64,000 bases of DNA from Apteryx mantelli (lineage: Eukaryota; Chordata; Aves; Apterygiformes; Apterygidae). The stretch is from contig NC_089978.1 of the NCBI RefSeq assembly GCF_036417845.1, forward strand, positions 88,654,007 to 88,718,006. The letters are read 5' to 3'. The translations under genes were made by a program, and so were the position numbers. Below the pieces are notes generated by a model that had not been told where the DNA came from, did not search any database, and was given only the letters and a program-made list of their open reading frames with translations. Of the stretch, positions 49,881 through 62,479 are shown piece by piece (position 1 is the first letter of the stretch; each line of letters starts with the position of its first letter).

Positions 49881-51940
49881 TTGTGGGATATAGCACAGTA
49901 TTTATGCGAGTGCTAAACTCAATGAAAATAATAATAAAGCTAATTAGATACCATGCTTCAACACATCAGCTATTTACTGAAGTAAGGCAGTAAGCTTCCT
50001 TTTACTATTCCACAATTTGTTAGAAGCACTATAAAGGGGCTTTAAAGTAATAGATGCTGACCACTGCTAAAATAGTGGACTATAGATGTTTTGTTCAGAA
50101 ACTACCTCTAGGTACAAATTACTCCGGAAAACTACAGGAATCGTGGTGTATTCTGTAATTATGAACTATAGGACTTTATAAGACTTTATACATATGTATT
50201 CAGAACTTATTTCCCCTCTCCTCACCCATGAAGAACTTTTCAACACAACAAGAATGGCATCATAAATTATATGCCAGGTTTCAGTCTGATCTTGGCTATT
50301 TATTTCTAAGACTTTCAAAATACTAGTTTCTAATTAAAATTATGGCACGCTTTTTCAACAACAACAAGCCCATGTATAAGGATCCTGCATACCTTTCTAA
50401 CGTTTCATAAGGAAAAAAAAAAGTCAACCTTAATTTGCAAGTGATGCTTATTGTTGCAGTGGCTTTAGGTAATGAAACCTTCTTAGAAGTGAGCTGCATA
50501 GTCAGTGCGCTGGCAAGAATGTGACACAACAGACACATGTCTAGAGCCAATCTCTAGAAGAGTTACAGCATCCAAGTCCCTCTTCTCATTTAAAAAAGAG
50601 TTTCTATTTCTGATAAACTACAAATAAAACCTTGAAAGTGAGGGTCAAGTGTAAATAACACTGCTACAGGTGACAGCAGGGACACTCTTCCTGGGTCTCT
50701 AGGGACGGGTGTTGCCAACTCTGTGAGCGCCTTGTGGCCCTCGTTGCTAGCGCTGCGTTCCCACATACCAAAGCGGGAGAGCCTGTGTCTTTACCCGTGC
50801 CATCAGTGTTGCCGCTTCAGGGTTGAGGGAAGCCTCTTTTTTCTCACTCACAGATATTAAATGTCAGCGTCAGCAGCTGGCGTTGTGCAGCCGACACAGT
50901 CAGAGGGAACATCTACACGGCCTCTCAGCCTCGGCAGGGGAAGCCGAGGGAATGCAAATGCGAGCGAAACCCCGCATCGGCCAAATTAGAAGCAGGAAAA
51001 CACCCTTTAGCAGTATTTATCCTCAGGCTGGAGCTCGGGGAGGGCTGCCACCTCCTCAGAGCAGTGACTCCTAGAAAGAGGGCCCCAGAAAACACCTGTT
51101 CCTCCCCCCAGGAGGGATGCCTCTGCAGTCGGGAGGGACCCCTAGGGACAGACCTGCGGTGTCGGGGTGTCGGGTGTGTGGGAATCGCCCCCAGGCCAAA
51201 CCCTGCCTCCCGGGGGACGGTGCAGCCTGGGGGACGCGCCAAGGGGGAAACCCTTGATGTTCTGCTCCCCGCACAGGCGATGGGCTGTCACACCGACGGC
51301 TGCCATGCCTTGGGGGTGCAACTCGGAGCACAGGCAGAGGGGCTTTACACGGTGCCCTCCCCCCTCCAGGACTGCCGGATTCCTGCCCTGATTCTGCCAA
51401 TTTTTTTCAGTTTTCCTCACCCTGTCGTGCCCCCGTTATCCAGCTTGGGAGAGGCAGGCAGGACAGCGGCTTGAGGCCGAGACCTCCGTCCCGGGCGCCT
51501 GCCGTCCCGTCCGCCACCCCGAGACCCCGGCGAGACCGACCATCGCATCCCTTTTACACTCGGGCTTTTCTCAGAAAATTACCTTTCCAACCCACTCAGA
51601 GATGCTCTTGTTAAGGGGGGGGGGGAAGAAAGAAACCCCCCCGCCGCAGCCCCCGCGGTGTCCCCCGCGCGCGGGGCCGCCGCTGAGCGCCGCCGGCAGC
51701 GGCAGCAGGTGCTCGGCGCTGCCGCCGCCCCCTGCGGTCCCTCCGCCCTCTCCGCGGCAGGCACCTTGCGACTCCTCCCGCCTCCCCCTTCCCCCCGCCC
51801 GGGGCGGCCTTCGGGTGTCGCTTTCCATTGCACTTGGAGATATTTTCGGGTGGCAGGAGCCGCCTCGTCATTTCCGCCAGGAGAAAAAGCCACACGCGCG
51901 GGAGCCGCGGCCGGGAGAGGCGCGGGAGCCGCCGGGCTGA

Positions 51941-51981
51941 GCCGCCGCCGCCGCCGGGGCCGGGAGCCGCCGCCGCCGCCC
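51941..51981 (+). repeat. interrupted (GCC)n trinucleotide tract in leader region
   Basis: Two runs of about five GCC units (from 51941 and from about 51966) are separated by a short G-rich interruption. Further short CGGCG/CGCCG arrays lie at about 52,103-52,121 and 52,261-52,279. They sit in the presumed 5' UTR or proximal promoter. Such tracts are unstable in some vertebrate genes, but here they are short and interrupted. Confidence 0.75.
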
Positions 51982-51990
51982 GTGGCTCCG

Positions 51991-52003
51991 CGGGGGCGGG
52001 AGG
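51991..52003 (+). promoter_or_regulatory. GC box (Sp/KLF-type) in CNKSR2 promoter
   Basis: The sequence CGGGGGCGGGAGG matches the Sp1/KLF GC-box consensus. It lies about 290 bases before the start codon, inside the CpG island, where such boxes are expected. In so GC-rich a region chance matches are frequent, so occupancy is inferred only. Confidence 0.45.
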
Positions 52004-52060
52004 CGTCGGAGCGTGCAGCCGCCTCCTCCCCCCCCGCCTCCTCCCCTCCGAGCCGGCAAC

Positions 52061-52069
52061 ATGAACTGA
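52061..52069 (+). other. minimal upstream ORF in CNKSR2 5' leader
   Basis: ATG AAC TGA is a two-codon open frame 225 bases before the CNKSR2 start. It has A at -3, a fair initiation context, and no other ATG lies between it and the main start. If the transcript starts upstream of 52,061, ribosomes could initiate here, stop at once and re-initiate at CNKSR2. Whether it is inside the mRNA is not shown by the sequence. Confidence 0.5.
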
Positions 52070-52138
52070 AATCCCCAGAGACGCACAGAGGCGGCGAGCG
52101 AGCGGCGCGGCGCGGCGCGGAGGCAAGCGGGGATTTAG

Positions 52139-52750
<612 letters not shown>

Positions 52751-55700
52751 TAAGGCTGCTGTGTGCGGGGGGTGCGGAGGGCGCTGCTTTCCGCGCGTGG
52801 CCCCGGCTCTGCCGTGCGGGGGCGGCGGTGTGAAGCCGGGGGGTGCGAACCGGGGGGGCCGGAGCCTTTGGGGGCGCCCGGAGCGGCCTTTCCGCCCCCG
52901 CCTGCGGAGCGCAGCAGCCAGGGCCCTGCCCTGAAACGAGCTCCTTGTGCCGGATATTCCTGTGCCAGCTCCCTTCCCTCTGCCGCCGGCACCTAAGGAT
53001 GGCCAGGCTCCGGTTCCCGTACCGTGCAAGTCACGACTTAACGAGCCGTTATTTACATTAAACTGGAAACGTGTATTGCACTGGCGTTTACTGATACCGC
53101 TTCTCCGCCTTCTCCTGGTTCCTCACCTGTCCTCTTCTCCCTTCCCCCAAATAAAGCCCAAGGAGAATAAAATTTAGACTTTGGGGAATATTTTCGTGTT
53201 GTTCTGTAGACACAGGCATGGCTTTAAAACTGTAATTTAAAAAGTTTTTTTTTTATTACCTCTAATCTAGGCTGCAGCTGTGTTTTGAATAAATCGCCAT
53301 CTAGTATTATGTATCTTTTTATAAAGATAGAATGACCGGATGGTTACAACTTTTGAACAACTGCTACATTGTGGGAGTTCTTTACAACATGCTGCATGCT
53401 ACTAATGTGACAGTTTCATCATCCTTAAAATTTCAGGCATATAGCATATGTTTTCAGTTATTCCATCCTGACATTTATAGCCATCATGTTATAATTATGT
53501 TCGGTAACATATAGAGTTTTGCTGCTTCTGAAGCACTCTCAATCCATAGAATTTTTTAAAAAATAATGTGATGGTTCATCGTCTAAGAAATTGGCAAATA
53601 TTAATTAAAAAACTACAGATGATCAGTATTAAAATCAAGCCACTTTCAGCGTTAGAATGTTTTATTACAGCTATTTAATTTTGAACATTTTTACTTCTAA
53701 AAAAAGATTGTGTAGGAGTTATTTCAAATTGATGTCTGACATACCTCCCCCATATTTCAGGCATGCAGAAAACTAATGAATTTGCAGATACTGCATTTTT
53801 AAAACCCTTCAAAAATGTAATAAATCAAATATTTTTCATAAATGACAACTGGAATATATTATGTACTCTCTTTGATATATTGCATCAATATAAAATCAAT
53901 TATTTAAAAACAACAGGCTTGCTAGATAAAATACTGTATTAAAATCATGAGGCTGTTTAACTCTTTGTAATTGGAAGCCTGTAGATCCACAGACCTGTAG
54001 ATCTGTTTTTAAAAATAATTATCTGAACTTTAGGAAAAATAAATTATTGCAACGACTCCTAAGTTTTTGGTTACAAAGCTTGCTTTCAAATGTTTAAACT
54101 GTCTGTTTTGGTGAGAATGCTCAATTGCTTCTCTGAACTACTTCCATTCTTACTGAGCAAACAAGTATATACTGTTTCAAGCCTTCATTGCTTGATTTTA
54201 TATTCTGAATTGCAGATGAAACTTCATTTAGGATGACAGGCAAAGAGCTAAAGCACCTGCCTTTGACTAGGACTGTTCAAGGACAAACATCTATCTAGCT
54301 AATATAGCTTCAAAAATTGAGCCTAGAAATTAGTAAGATCAGCAGGGGTGTGCAGGTCTTGTTCTACCTGATGGATAATAACTTGCAAAGTTTGGTAGGA
54401 AGGGCTGTAGTGAACAGGGGCAACTTTATTTTCCTTGCTTTTTGTTTGAAGTATTGCAGAACATTGATCTTGAAATCCGTGAAAAAAGAAGGTTTTTCCA
54501 CTGCTTTAAACACACTATTTCCCCAAAACTGCATTACAGAAAGTCTCAAAAATAGCTAATGTGTGTTTTAAATTGTAAGATGTATCCAAGATGGATAAAT
54601 GAGTAAAACATGAATATATCTTTCTCATGAAAACTTTGGGGTGAGTGCATTAGTGGTCTTTGCATTAATGGAAGTCAATCCTCATTTGCATAAATTACAT
54701 TAAACTGCTAGAATATTTTGCTAAGTTACTGGGGTTATTTTACTGAATTTTAAATGCTGAACTTGGTTTTAACCTCTTATTTAAAATAAGTGCTATATTA
54801 TGTAATACATCTGGTAAGAGTAGCTCTTTAAAGGCATTCTTCAGAACAAATTGCAATGTTCAAAGCAAAGTCTTTTCTGAAAAAGGAAAATCCTACTGTT
54901 CAACATTGTTTACAGTTATCTGAAAGTAAGCGGAAATGAAACACTTTAGATTTTATTGCTCTCAGTGTTTTTGTGATGGTCTTGCTGGTATGACCTGAAC
55001 GTTTGCAATAAAAGGCCCTGTCTGGAATTCTTTATTTAGGTGAAAGAGCCATTACATCAGTGGCATTTTGTTCGGCACAATGATAAAGCACTGGGCCTAA
55101 TATTAAAGATGTGTGGAACGAAGATGGAAAAGCTTTCCAACTTGAAAGTGTTATGTAAAAGTGCTGAGCTCCCAGTTGGATGTCTGGCTAAGGAGCAGGC
55201 TCAAGACCCATGGGTATTCGTTGAGTAGAGTCTCTCAAATAGATTTTAATTTCTTAGTTGCTTAATATACACAGTTGGTCTATGAATCCTTAATAGTGTA
55301 TGGACTCTTAACTCTGCTCATATACAGAGATGTGCATGGAGTTGGTTTGGCAAATAAGTGGCTGTCTAAATTTTTATCTATGAAAATCTATACAATAAGA
55401 AGTTCTGGACTAAAGCATCCAATCTTAATCAAAAATTTATAATTGAAAATGATAAAAAAAACAGAGCCTGTGTCAGCAGATGAATTTTTGTATACTTTAA
55501 AGTGAACCCACCTACAGTGAATTAACTGTCATAGAGCTGAAAAGCAATTGGATTAGCTCTTCTCTCCCATGGGATTGCATATTGTATGTGGAGGATAAAA
55601 TGAATACTGAGGTGGATTCAAACTGTGTATTATTTTGCTTTTTGTATATTTAGCACTAATTTTAAGGGCCCTGCATGGATCAGTGAGCTGAAACTATGTC

Positions 55701-57902
55701 AATCAACTCCTCTGCCTTTCCTTTTGAGGACATATGTGGATTCCACTGCAGTGCTGTAAGGTGCTGACACATTGCACAGGCGATCACCGTCGAACATCAT
55801 GGCTTTCGCTGCCTTATGTAGGGAACATGTCAGATATGTTTCACATTTCTGAGGTCCTCAGAAAACTCAAAAGCAAGACACACAATTAAGTGTGTCCTGG
55901 TGTTTGGAAAGTAATTGAGTCTTGTATTTTTAAATTCCTTTTTTTTTCTTTTTTGAGTTATTTATAAGGGTTGCAGTTTGATAAGGGCTTGATACTTTTA
56001 ACAATATTCAAGTTTTAGTTCAGTGCCATTCTCACAATGGCAGAGTCTGGTAAAAAATGTAGTCCACCTGGAAAAATCTAAATTACTTTATCTAATGAAG
56101 CTTAAATATTTGTTTTCCGTTTGCTAAATGGCACTTCATAGAGCAAATGTTTAATGGCTGTTATGGCAGTCATTGAAGAAGCTGAAATCTGAGGCATGGA
56201 ATTGCTCTAAAGGCTTCTAATACTAAGGAATGTGGGCTTTTTACCTATATAAAGCCTGTTCACTGGCATTTAGAAGGATATATATATTTAGAAGGACTGA
56301 GAGAAGAGAATGTGCTAGCAAATTGAAAGCAGAGTGGGAAAGTTGCCTATTTAGCTGATTTAATATTGCGTGGTTTTAAGAACTGAGTTTCTGTCTACTC
56401 GTCATGTACAGAGATTCATGTGCATTTTCAGCACAATATATGTTTGCACTGGTGTCATCGTTGGCTGCTGACAACTATGCTCATGTTAGTGTAACTGGCA
56501 TTACATGTTCTTCTTCAAGAAAGTGCAAGTGCTTGTTGAAATGCTCTGAAATGAAAGGCTCTAACACTTTATAATAATTAAAAAAAAGACGTTGTTATGG
56601 GGATCCTTTTACACCTGCTCCTGCTTGTGCAGAGCCCTGTGACTTTGGCGGCAGTACATAGTTCAGGAGCTCCAGCAGGATCTATCAGGTAGCAACAGGG
56701 AAGCTCATCAGCGAAGGCACCAAACCCTCTGCAGATCTGGTATCTAGCCGATGGATTGGGGTAAACAACAGTGAGAATGACTGTATTCAGGGTCACTATC
56801 AGACCTACTTGCAAAGCTCATTTTTTTGCCTTGGCTTTCTCTAAGTTTCTGTTACCTATAGACTTCAGAAGAGAACTTTTTCTAGGATGGACTGTAGTGC
56901 CACAAAAGCATATGAGCATCTAACTTACAGTAGGGAGGAGGTGCACTTGCACATATGCATATGCCTCACTTCAGGCTTTCACATTTATCTTTCTTCTCAG
57001 TTTGCAATAATTTATTGAGTTAAGATGCTCTCTTATGCTACTTCTTTTTTTTTTTTGGTGGCTGCCTTTACAAATGTGAGAATTAGAAATAATGTGCAAA
57101 TAACAGAGTTGTCTCTAGGAAACAAAAGCTGGATATTTAGTAAGTATTAAAAATACTTCTATTCCAAAACTTTTGTTCCTTGTGAAGGTTGTGTAGATGA
57201 CTGATGAGCTGCAGAATAGTCATCAACTTGACTAGTCATTGCTAAGTGCTATGTATGCAATAGATCAGGTGTTTTACATTTTGTCAGCACAAAACCAGAG
57301 ATTTTTCCAAGAAAACTGAACTGAAATTCTGCACTATCAGAGGGTACATATAGTACTCCATGAGCTTTTAAGTGATGCTGTTAAACTGAGTTATGGCTCT
57401 TACTGTAATACCTAGCAAGAAAAGCTGTGGGTAAAAAAATATGAAATAAGGCCATATTTTGGGCTTAATTACAATGAACTCCTGAAATCTTTTTCATTTA
57501 TAGCTCATTATTATTCCACTTGTAAGAGAGCAATAAGAATTTCAATAAGATATGTTGGGGGTCTCTTTGGAGGGGGGAGTTTGTACAAAGACTGATAGCC
57601 AAGAGCCAAAGCGTACTATTCCAAACTTTTGTTTTAAAGACTCCAGTTGTAAAACCATAGTGTAAGCACCACTGTAAGACATCTCTCTTTAGTTTATTTA
57701 TTTTTTTCTGTGAATCTCTCTCACTTTTTGTGTACCCGCATGACATCAGGAATTTTAATAGTTTCAATAGCCACCCCATCAGTTACAGTTATCTGTTTTA
57801 GAGCATCTCAGTTTCTGATTAAATACTTCAGTAGCATTGCTTATCAGCAGAGAACAAAACTAAAATTGAAACTCAAATGTGACAATGCCTAACAACCCGG
57901 GT

Positions 57903-57916
57903 GTTGCCATAGCAAA
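57903..57916. promoter_or_regulatory. X-box-like RFX site in CNKSR2 intron 1
   Basis: GTTGCCATAGCAAA keeps the intact GTTGCC half-site and a GCAA half-site with one-base deviations. It lies about 5.5 kb downstream of exon 1, inside an even-textured unique segment (about 57,860-58,030). Confidence 0.4.
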
Positions 57917-60277
57917 GACAATGTTACATAAGCAGCCACTCTGCAAATAATTCATACAGCCAAATTTTAAACATAACATGAAAATTCATTCCTAAATTAA
58001 TAATCTTTCAGGGAGGGAGCTTTCCTTGATGAGGTGGTCTCACTCATGACCAAAATTAACATGCTAGTTGCGAAGCTCTTTTAACGCTGCCCCTTTACAC
58101 CTTTATTTTGTTTGAACACATTGTTCTGTTTCTGAAACATCTTTTAGTTTAAATATGGCCTCACAATATGTTTTCTCAAGTGTTTTTCTGCAACACTTCA
58201 TTGAAGTTCCGTATTCTGATCTTATTCAGATTTATTTGCACACTGCAGTATTAAACCAAGCAATTTAAAAATGCCTTTTCTGGTTAAGGGTTGTCAAGAA
58301 TTTTTTTGCAGGGCAGAGATATAAACCAGATCACTTTTCAGATGAGAGTTTTGAAATATATATATATGTATTTTTAGAATCTTTGCTGCTAGTTGTCTTT
58401 TAGTGGTCTGCTAATAAACCAGGCACTTTTATTTTGTAAAATCCAAACTGACAAATGGTCCAGCCTTTCTGTCTGATCCTCAGAAGTGTAGATAACCATA
58501 ACTTTACTCTCAGTAAAGTTACTGTAGGATTTGATTATACTGTCTTTCTCAGAGTCACGCAGTAGTATTTGTTACTGATTTCAAAAGGATTAGGACAAAG
58601 TTGTTTTCTGAGAAAATTCTTCACGCTTGCATTCAAAGGTATGCAACTAGAAGAAAGAGAAAGTTTGTTCTTCAGATTTCTATTCCATATAGTTGCTGTT
58701 TCTTTTGCAAGAAGTTACCATTTCTTAATTAAGTCATAGGATAATGATGTTGATGATCACCATTAATAAATGCTTATCCTTTAGCAGGATAACCTAGTTT
58801 TAGAATTCTAGGTCCAAATAAAACAAAATTTTACTAATATCACAGTTGCTGCTTAAATAATTTATTTAACGAAACATAATGCAGTTCAGAAGCTGAATAG
58901 TTATTAAGACAAATGCTGTAGAATAAGGATTCCCAGATATCTTATTAAAAAGAAACTACCATTCTGGAAGGGCTGTGTAGCGAAACTATGAAATATCACA
59001 GTTTCTCATTGCTCTCTTCCATCTTTTCAGATGCACCTACTTTTTCTAAAAAGACGAAGTATGGATATGGAGATCAGTTGTATTTTTCAAAAAGAAAATG
59101 TTTTGAGGCCCAACCTTTGGCCCATGAGATACTCAAAATATAGAGGAAGGCAACTGCCACACGAACCTAACTGCAGCACTGTGCAGGGAGTCTAACTTCT
59201 GTGGTTGTGGGACAGCTGGACCGAGCAGGACACTTGCTCTGAGATTTGAAATAGCTGACGGTCCAGCAGCAAGGCTCTGCTTCTCCCAGTAATGCTCTTT
59301 TCTTGCAAGTCAAGGGTGAGGTGTGGGAAGACACCAGCGCACCCACGACCTGGAGTGCTATGCAAACATACACTCGTGCATACCTTCCTCCCCCACTGTA
59401 GATGAGGGTTAGGAAATGCCTGGGAGAGAAAAGGAATTTTTTCTGGAGGTTTCCAGTGTAGGGAATTATGCAGCAAATTCCCCACCGGCTGTGTATCAAG
59501 TCATTTTAAAGTACTGGAGGACTGAAAATCTAGCCCTTTGTGTTCTGCTTAGCTGCCAAATAACGTTATCTTTGAGAAAATAGCTGTGGACATGATCTTG
59601 TAGGGTGTTCGGCATTTCCTCCCTCCCCCTCCCCCCCGGTAGAAATTTAGGGCATTTGATACCTCAGATGATGTGTTTAGGAGAGTAATTTTAAAGTGTT
59701 TGGTCTTACATGTTTAACATCTGCTACCATACCATACGGTGGGAATTTCCAAGTAAACTGTTAATTAATATATGAGCATACCAAAGCAAGCTGTAATTAA
59801 ACTGTATTCAACTGAAATACATTATTTTAATAAAGTAGGATGTGAAGTGCTGTAGTTTTGTATTATACCTTTTCTGTTCTGTGAAGAAGAGGGCAAAAAC
59901 TTGCTGAGAATGAATTGGGTCTTTAAATTAAAGGTTAAAGTAGGTTTTTTAAATAAATGGTTTAAGACTCACATCAGCATCAAACATCCATTGATTTAAA
60001 TGGAACAGGACCATCTGCTTGGTAATGGTGAATTTTTAGATTGTGAATGCTGCAGAGACCCTGCTGCTAAGGTTTTACTGGAGTCTAGAGTGGCATGTGG
60101 GGACCCCATATTTCCATCTGGGAAAGCGAGGACAGAAACCATGGGAGATATGCTGCATGGGTAGCCAGTGCACATACAGTTGAGCCGTGCAAGCATGTGA
60201 GTCATTTTCATGTAACTTCAGATGTCAGGCTGATGGGTACTCAGGAATCCCAGAAATGGCCAAAATCACCTTGGGGG

Positions 60278-60293
60278 AAAAAAAAAAAAAAAA
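60278..60293. repeat. A16 homopolymer
   Basis: A 16-base A run after CTTGGGGG. It could be the tail of a retroposed sequence on the + strand, but no flanking target duplication or source gene is evident. Confidence 0.9.
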
Positions 60294-61535
60294 GGATGCA
60301 GCCTAAAAACCCAGGTGTGTGGTAGCCCTGTGGGCTTCAAATAAGAGGTCTGGGAACTTCAATCCCTGATCCGGAGGCTGGATGGCACTGGCTGCGTCAT
60401 GCCTATGCTGCTTGGGCCGGTGCCCCCTGTGGAACAAGCTCATCCAGTGTGATCTGGCTGAAATGGTCTGGAGGAGCACTGGGGTGGGAGCTAATGGCAT
60501 GCACGAGCTGGAGGTCAGTGCTGGGACCTCCTCTTTGGCCCTCTTCTGGGTAGCAGGACAGGCGTATGCATGGGTCCTGCTGAGCCGCCAGTTAGGTCGC
60601 CTCCAAAGGGCTCTTACCTCCTGCAGAGCATGGTCGTTGGCAGTGCAGAAGTTTGTAATAATCCTGTTTTTGTTAAACTGTAAAATTTATTTTTAGTTTG
60701 GCCAGATCCACTGATTGCCAATAGCTACATCTGGAAATGACCTATTTTAAAATAGGCTCTTCTTCCCCGGCCTCCCCTCCTTTTCTCTTTTCCTTCTCTC
60801 CTCATAATCTTCACACCAGTAAATAGTTGAAGAAGATCTTCTGCTGCACAATGAGGCCAGGCAAATATAGGTGGGACATTTTAGTGTTGTGTGAGTAATT
60901 CACTAGGTGGCATTCCTTCCTCTGGGTCAACATGGAAACCTTGCACAGGAATTAAAAGTGAGCAGAGTGTTTTTAGGGAGATGTGAACCTGAAATCTCAA
61001 ACCCCAGGTGTGGTTGCTGAAGGCCCACTGGCATTCTTCAAAGCAGTAGGAAAGCTAACGCTAGGGCCCTGATTAAATTCCATTTTAAAAATTAAATCTG
61101 TGTAACTGGATTTGTCTCATTGGTATGTGAGTGGCATGCGCCTTCCTTACTTCCTTTAATTGGTGCATAGTTTTCTTCATTGCTTTCACACAGTTGATAT
61201 TTTGGCTAGGTTTCCTACGACTGGCAAGGCAGGGTGCAGTGCTTGCCCTTGTTTTGTTTCAGATTTTCAAGACATAGTGGTGCAGGGGCTGACTGCAAGC
61301 AAATCAGAAGTTGCCCTCTGAAGAAATAACTTCCACTGTTGTGTATATACACTTGTTCTGCTTTGTGTAAACACTCTAAAAACCAAGCAAATAGCAAATC
61401 TCTTCTTTTCTTAGTCTGAGTGAGCTGCAGGATCCAAAAATACCTTCCTGTGCATGCAGCCCTGGCTGACTACTAGATGACTTGTTTATTGTTCCCTTAT
61501 TGTCACGGGTAAAGCCCTGGCTCTCCTTGTCTCCA

Positions 61536-61551
61536 GCTCTCTTAAGAGAGC
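61536..61551. other. 16-base perfect palindrome
   Basis: GCTCTCTTAAGAGAGC is fully self-complementary, without a spacer. It lies in intron 1; no protein-binding family I know matches it exactly. Confidence 0.8.
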
Positions 61552-61868
61552 AAGCATGGCGCTTTTTTCTTTTTTTTGGACTCGTTTTGTTAGAGCTAAT
61601 CTAAAAAAATTACAGATCTGTTAGTGTGTTTTTATTTTTGTAGTCTGCTTGCTTTTTTGTTTCCAAAACTGTCTGCAAGTACACTGTGATGAAGCATTAC
61701 TGCTTTTCAGAGAGGTGTTTATTGCCTTGTTCAAATATTGTGGTCATACTGTTGGTTTAATCTTGAATGTGAAGACTTACTGTTTCTTAAATCTGTCTTT
61801 GTGCCTTGTAGTACAGTCTTGAATGTTGTGCCCCACAAGTCCTTTTGAAAAGTGTCTGTGATCAGTAA

Positions 61869-61951
61869 TTTCACTGGTGTGTGCTAGTCTTTCAAATCAG
61901 ACATATTTTTCACTGGTGTGTGCTAGTCTTTCAAATCAGACATATTTTTCA
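61869..61951. repeat. perfect 39-base tandem duplication
   Basis: Two exact copies of a 39-base unit starting TTTCACTGGTGTGTGCTAGT, plus three bases of a third. Absence of any mismatch implies a recent event or an assembly artefact. It lies in CNKSR2 intron 1. Confidence 0.97.
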
Positions 61952-62094
61952 TTACTTTAGCCATTATTTTAAACCGTATGGATCTTAGCTGTTTTATGCA
62001 GTCTGTGGTCAAAAGCCTATTTCTGGACCCCTGATAATTGAGTCCAAGAGCAGGGTGTAGTGTGAATAATTTGTCATGCTCTGTGTGCAGATTT

Positions 62095-62119
62095 GAGAGA
62101 GAGAGAGAGAGAGAGAGAG
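62095..62119. repeat. (GA)12 microsatellite
   Basis: An uninterrupted GA dinucleotide run in intron 1. Confidence 0.97.
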
Positions 62120-62458
62120 GTTCAGCCTGGAAGCATAATCATTGCACACAAGAAATTTCCATTTAAGTGCCAATGTGAACGTTGAAGGAAGGAGGACAGT
62201 TTCTCATCAGAAAAATAAAAAAAGTTATGTATAAGACAGAGCTCCTGGATAGCAAACAAAGTCATTTTTTAAAAGGACCAGATACTGCGTAGCTTTCAAA
62301 ACATTGTTTTAAATGTCTGATTTAGCGACTTACATTACTAGCACAGCATTTGAATGCATGCATGAATTATAGGGGAGCTACCCTAACCAACTCTAGAAAA
62401 TAAAATGGTACTTATACATAAAACTTCTGTGTTCCTACAATTAGCATGTTTCCTTGTG

Positions 62459-62479
62459 TTTTTTTTTTGTTTTTTTTTT
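62459..62479. repeat. T-rich homopolymer tract
   Basis: Two T runs split by one G, followed by AAATAAAG. The neighbouring AATAAA is on the + strand, but no transcript end is otherwise indicated. Confidence 0.88.

Larger units (their letters stand above)
48166..50690. other. intergenic DNA just upstream of the CNKSR2 CpG shore
   Basis: AT-rich unique DNA with one microsatellite and one worn repeat, listed separately. No gene or promoter feature is supported until CpG content rises at about 50,690. Confidence 0.65.

Noticed and set aside
60000..60293. Processed pseudogene ending in the A16 run
   Set aside because: No recognisable source gene, no poly(A) signal just before the run, and no target-site duplication.
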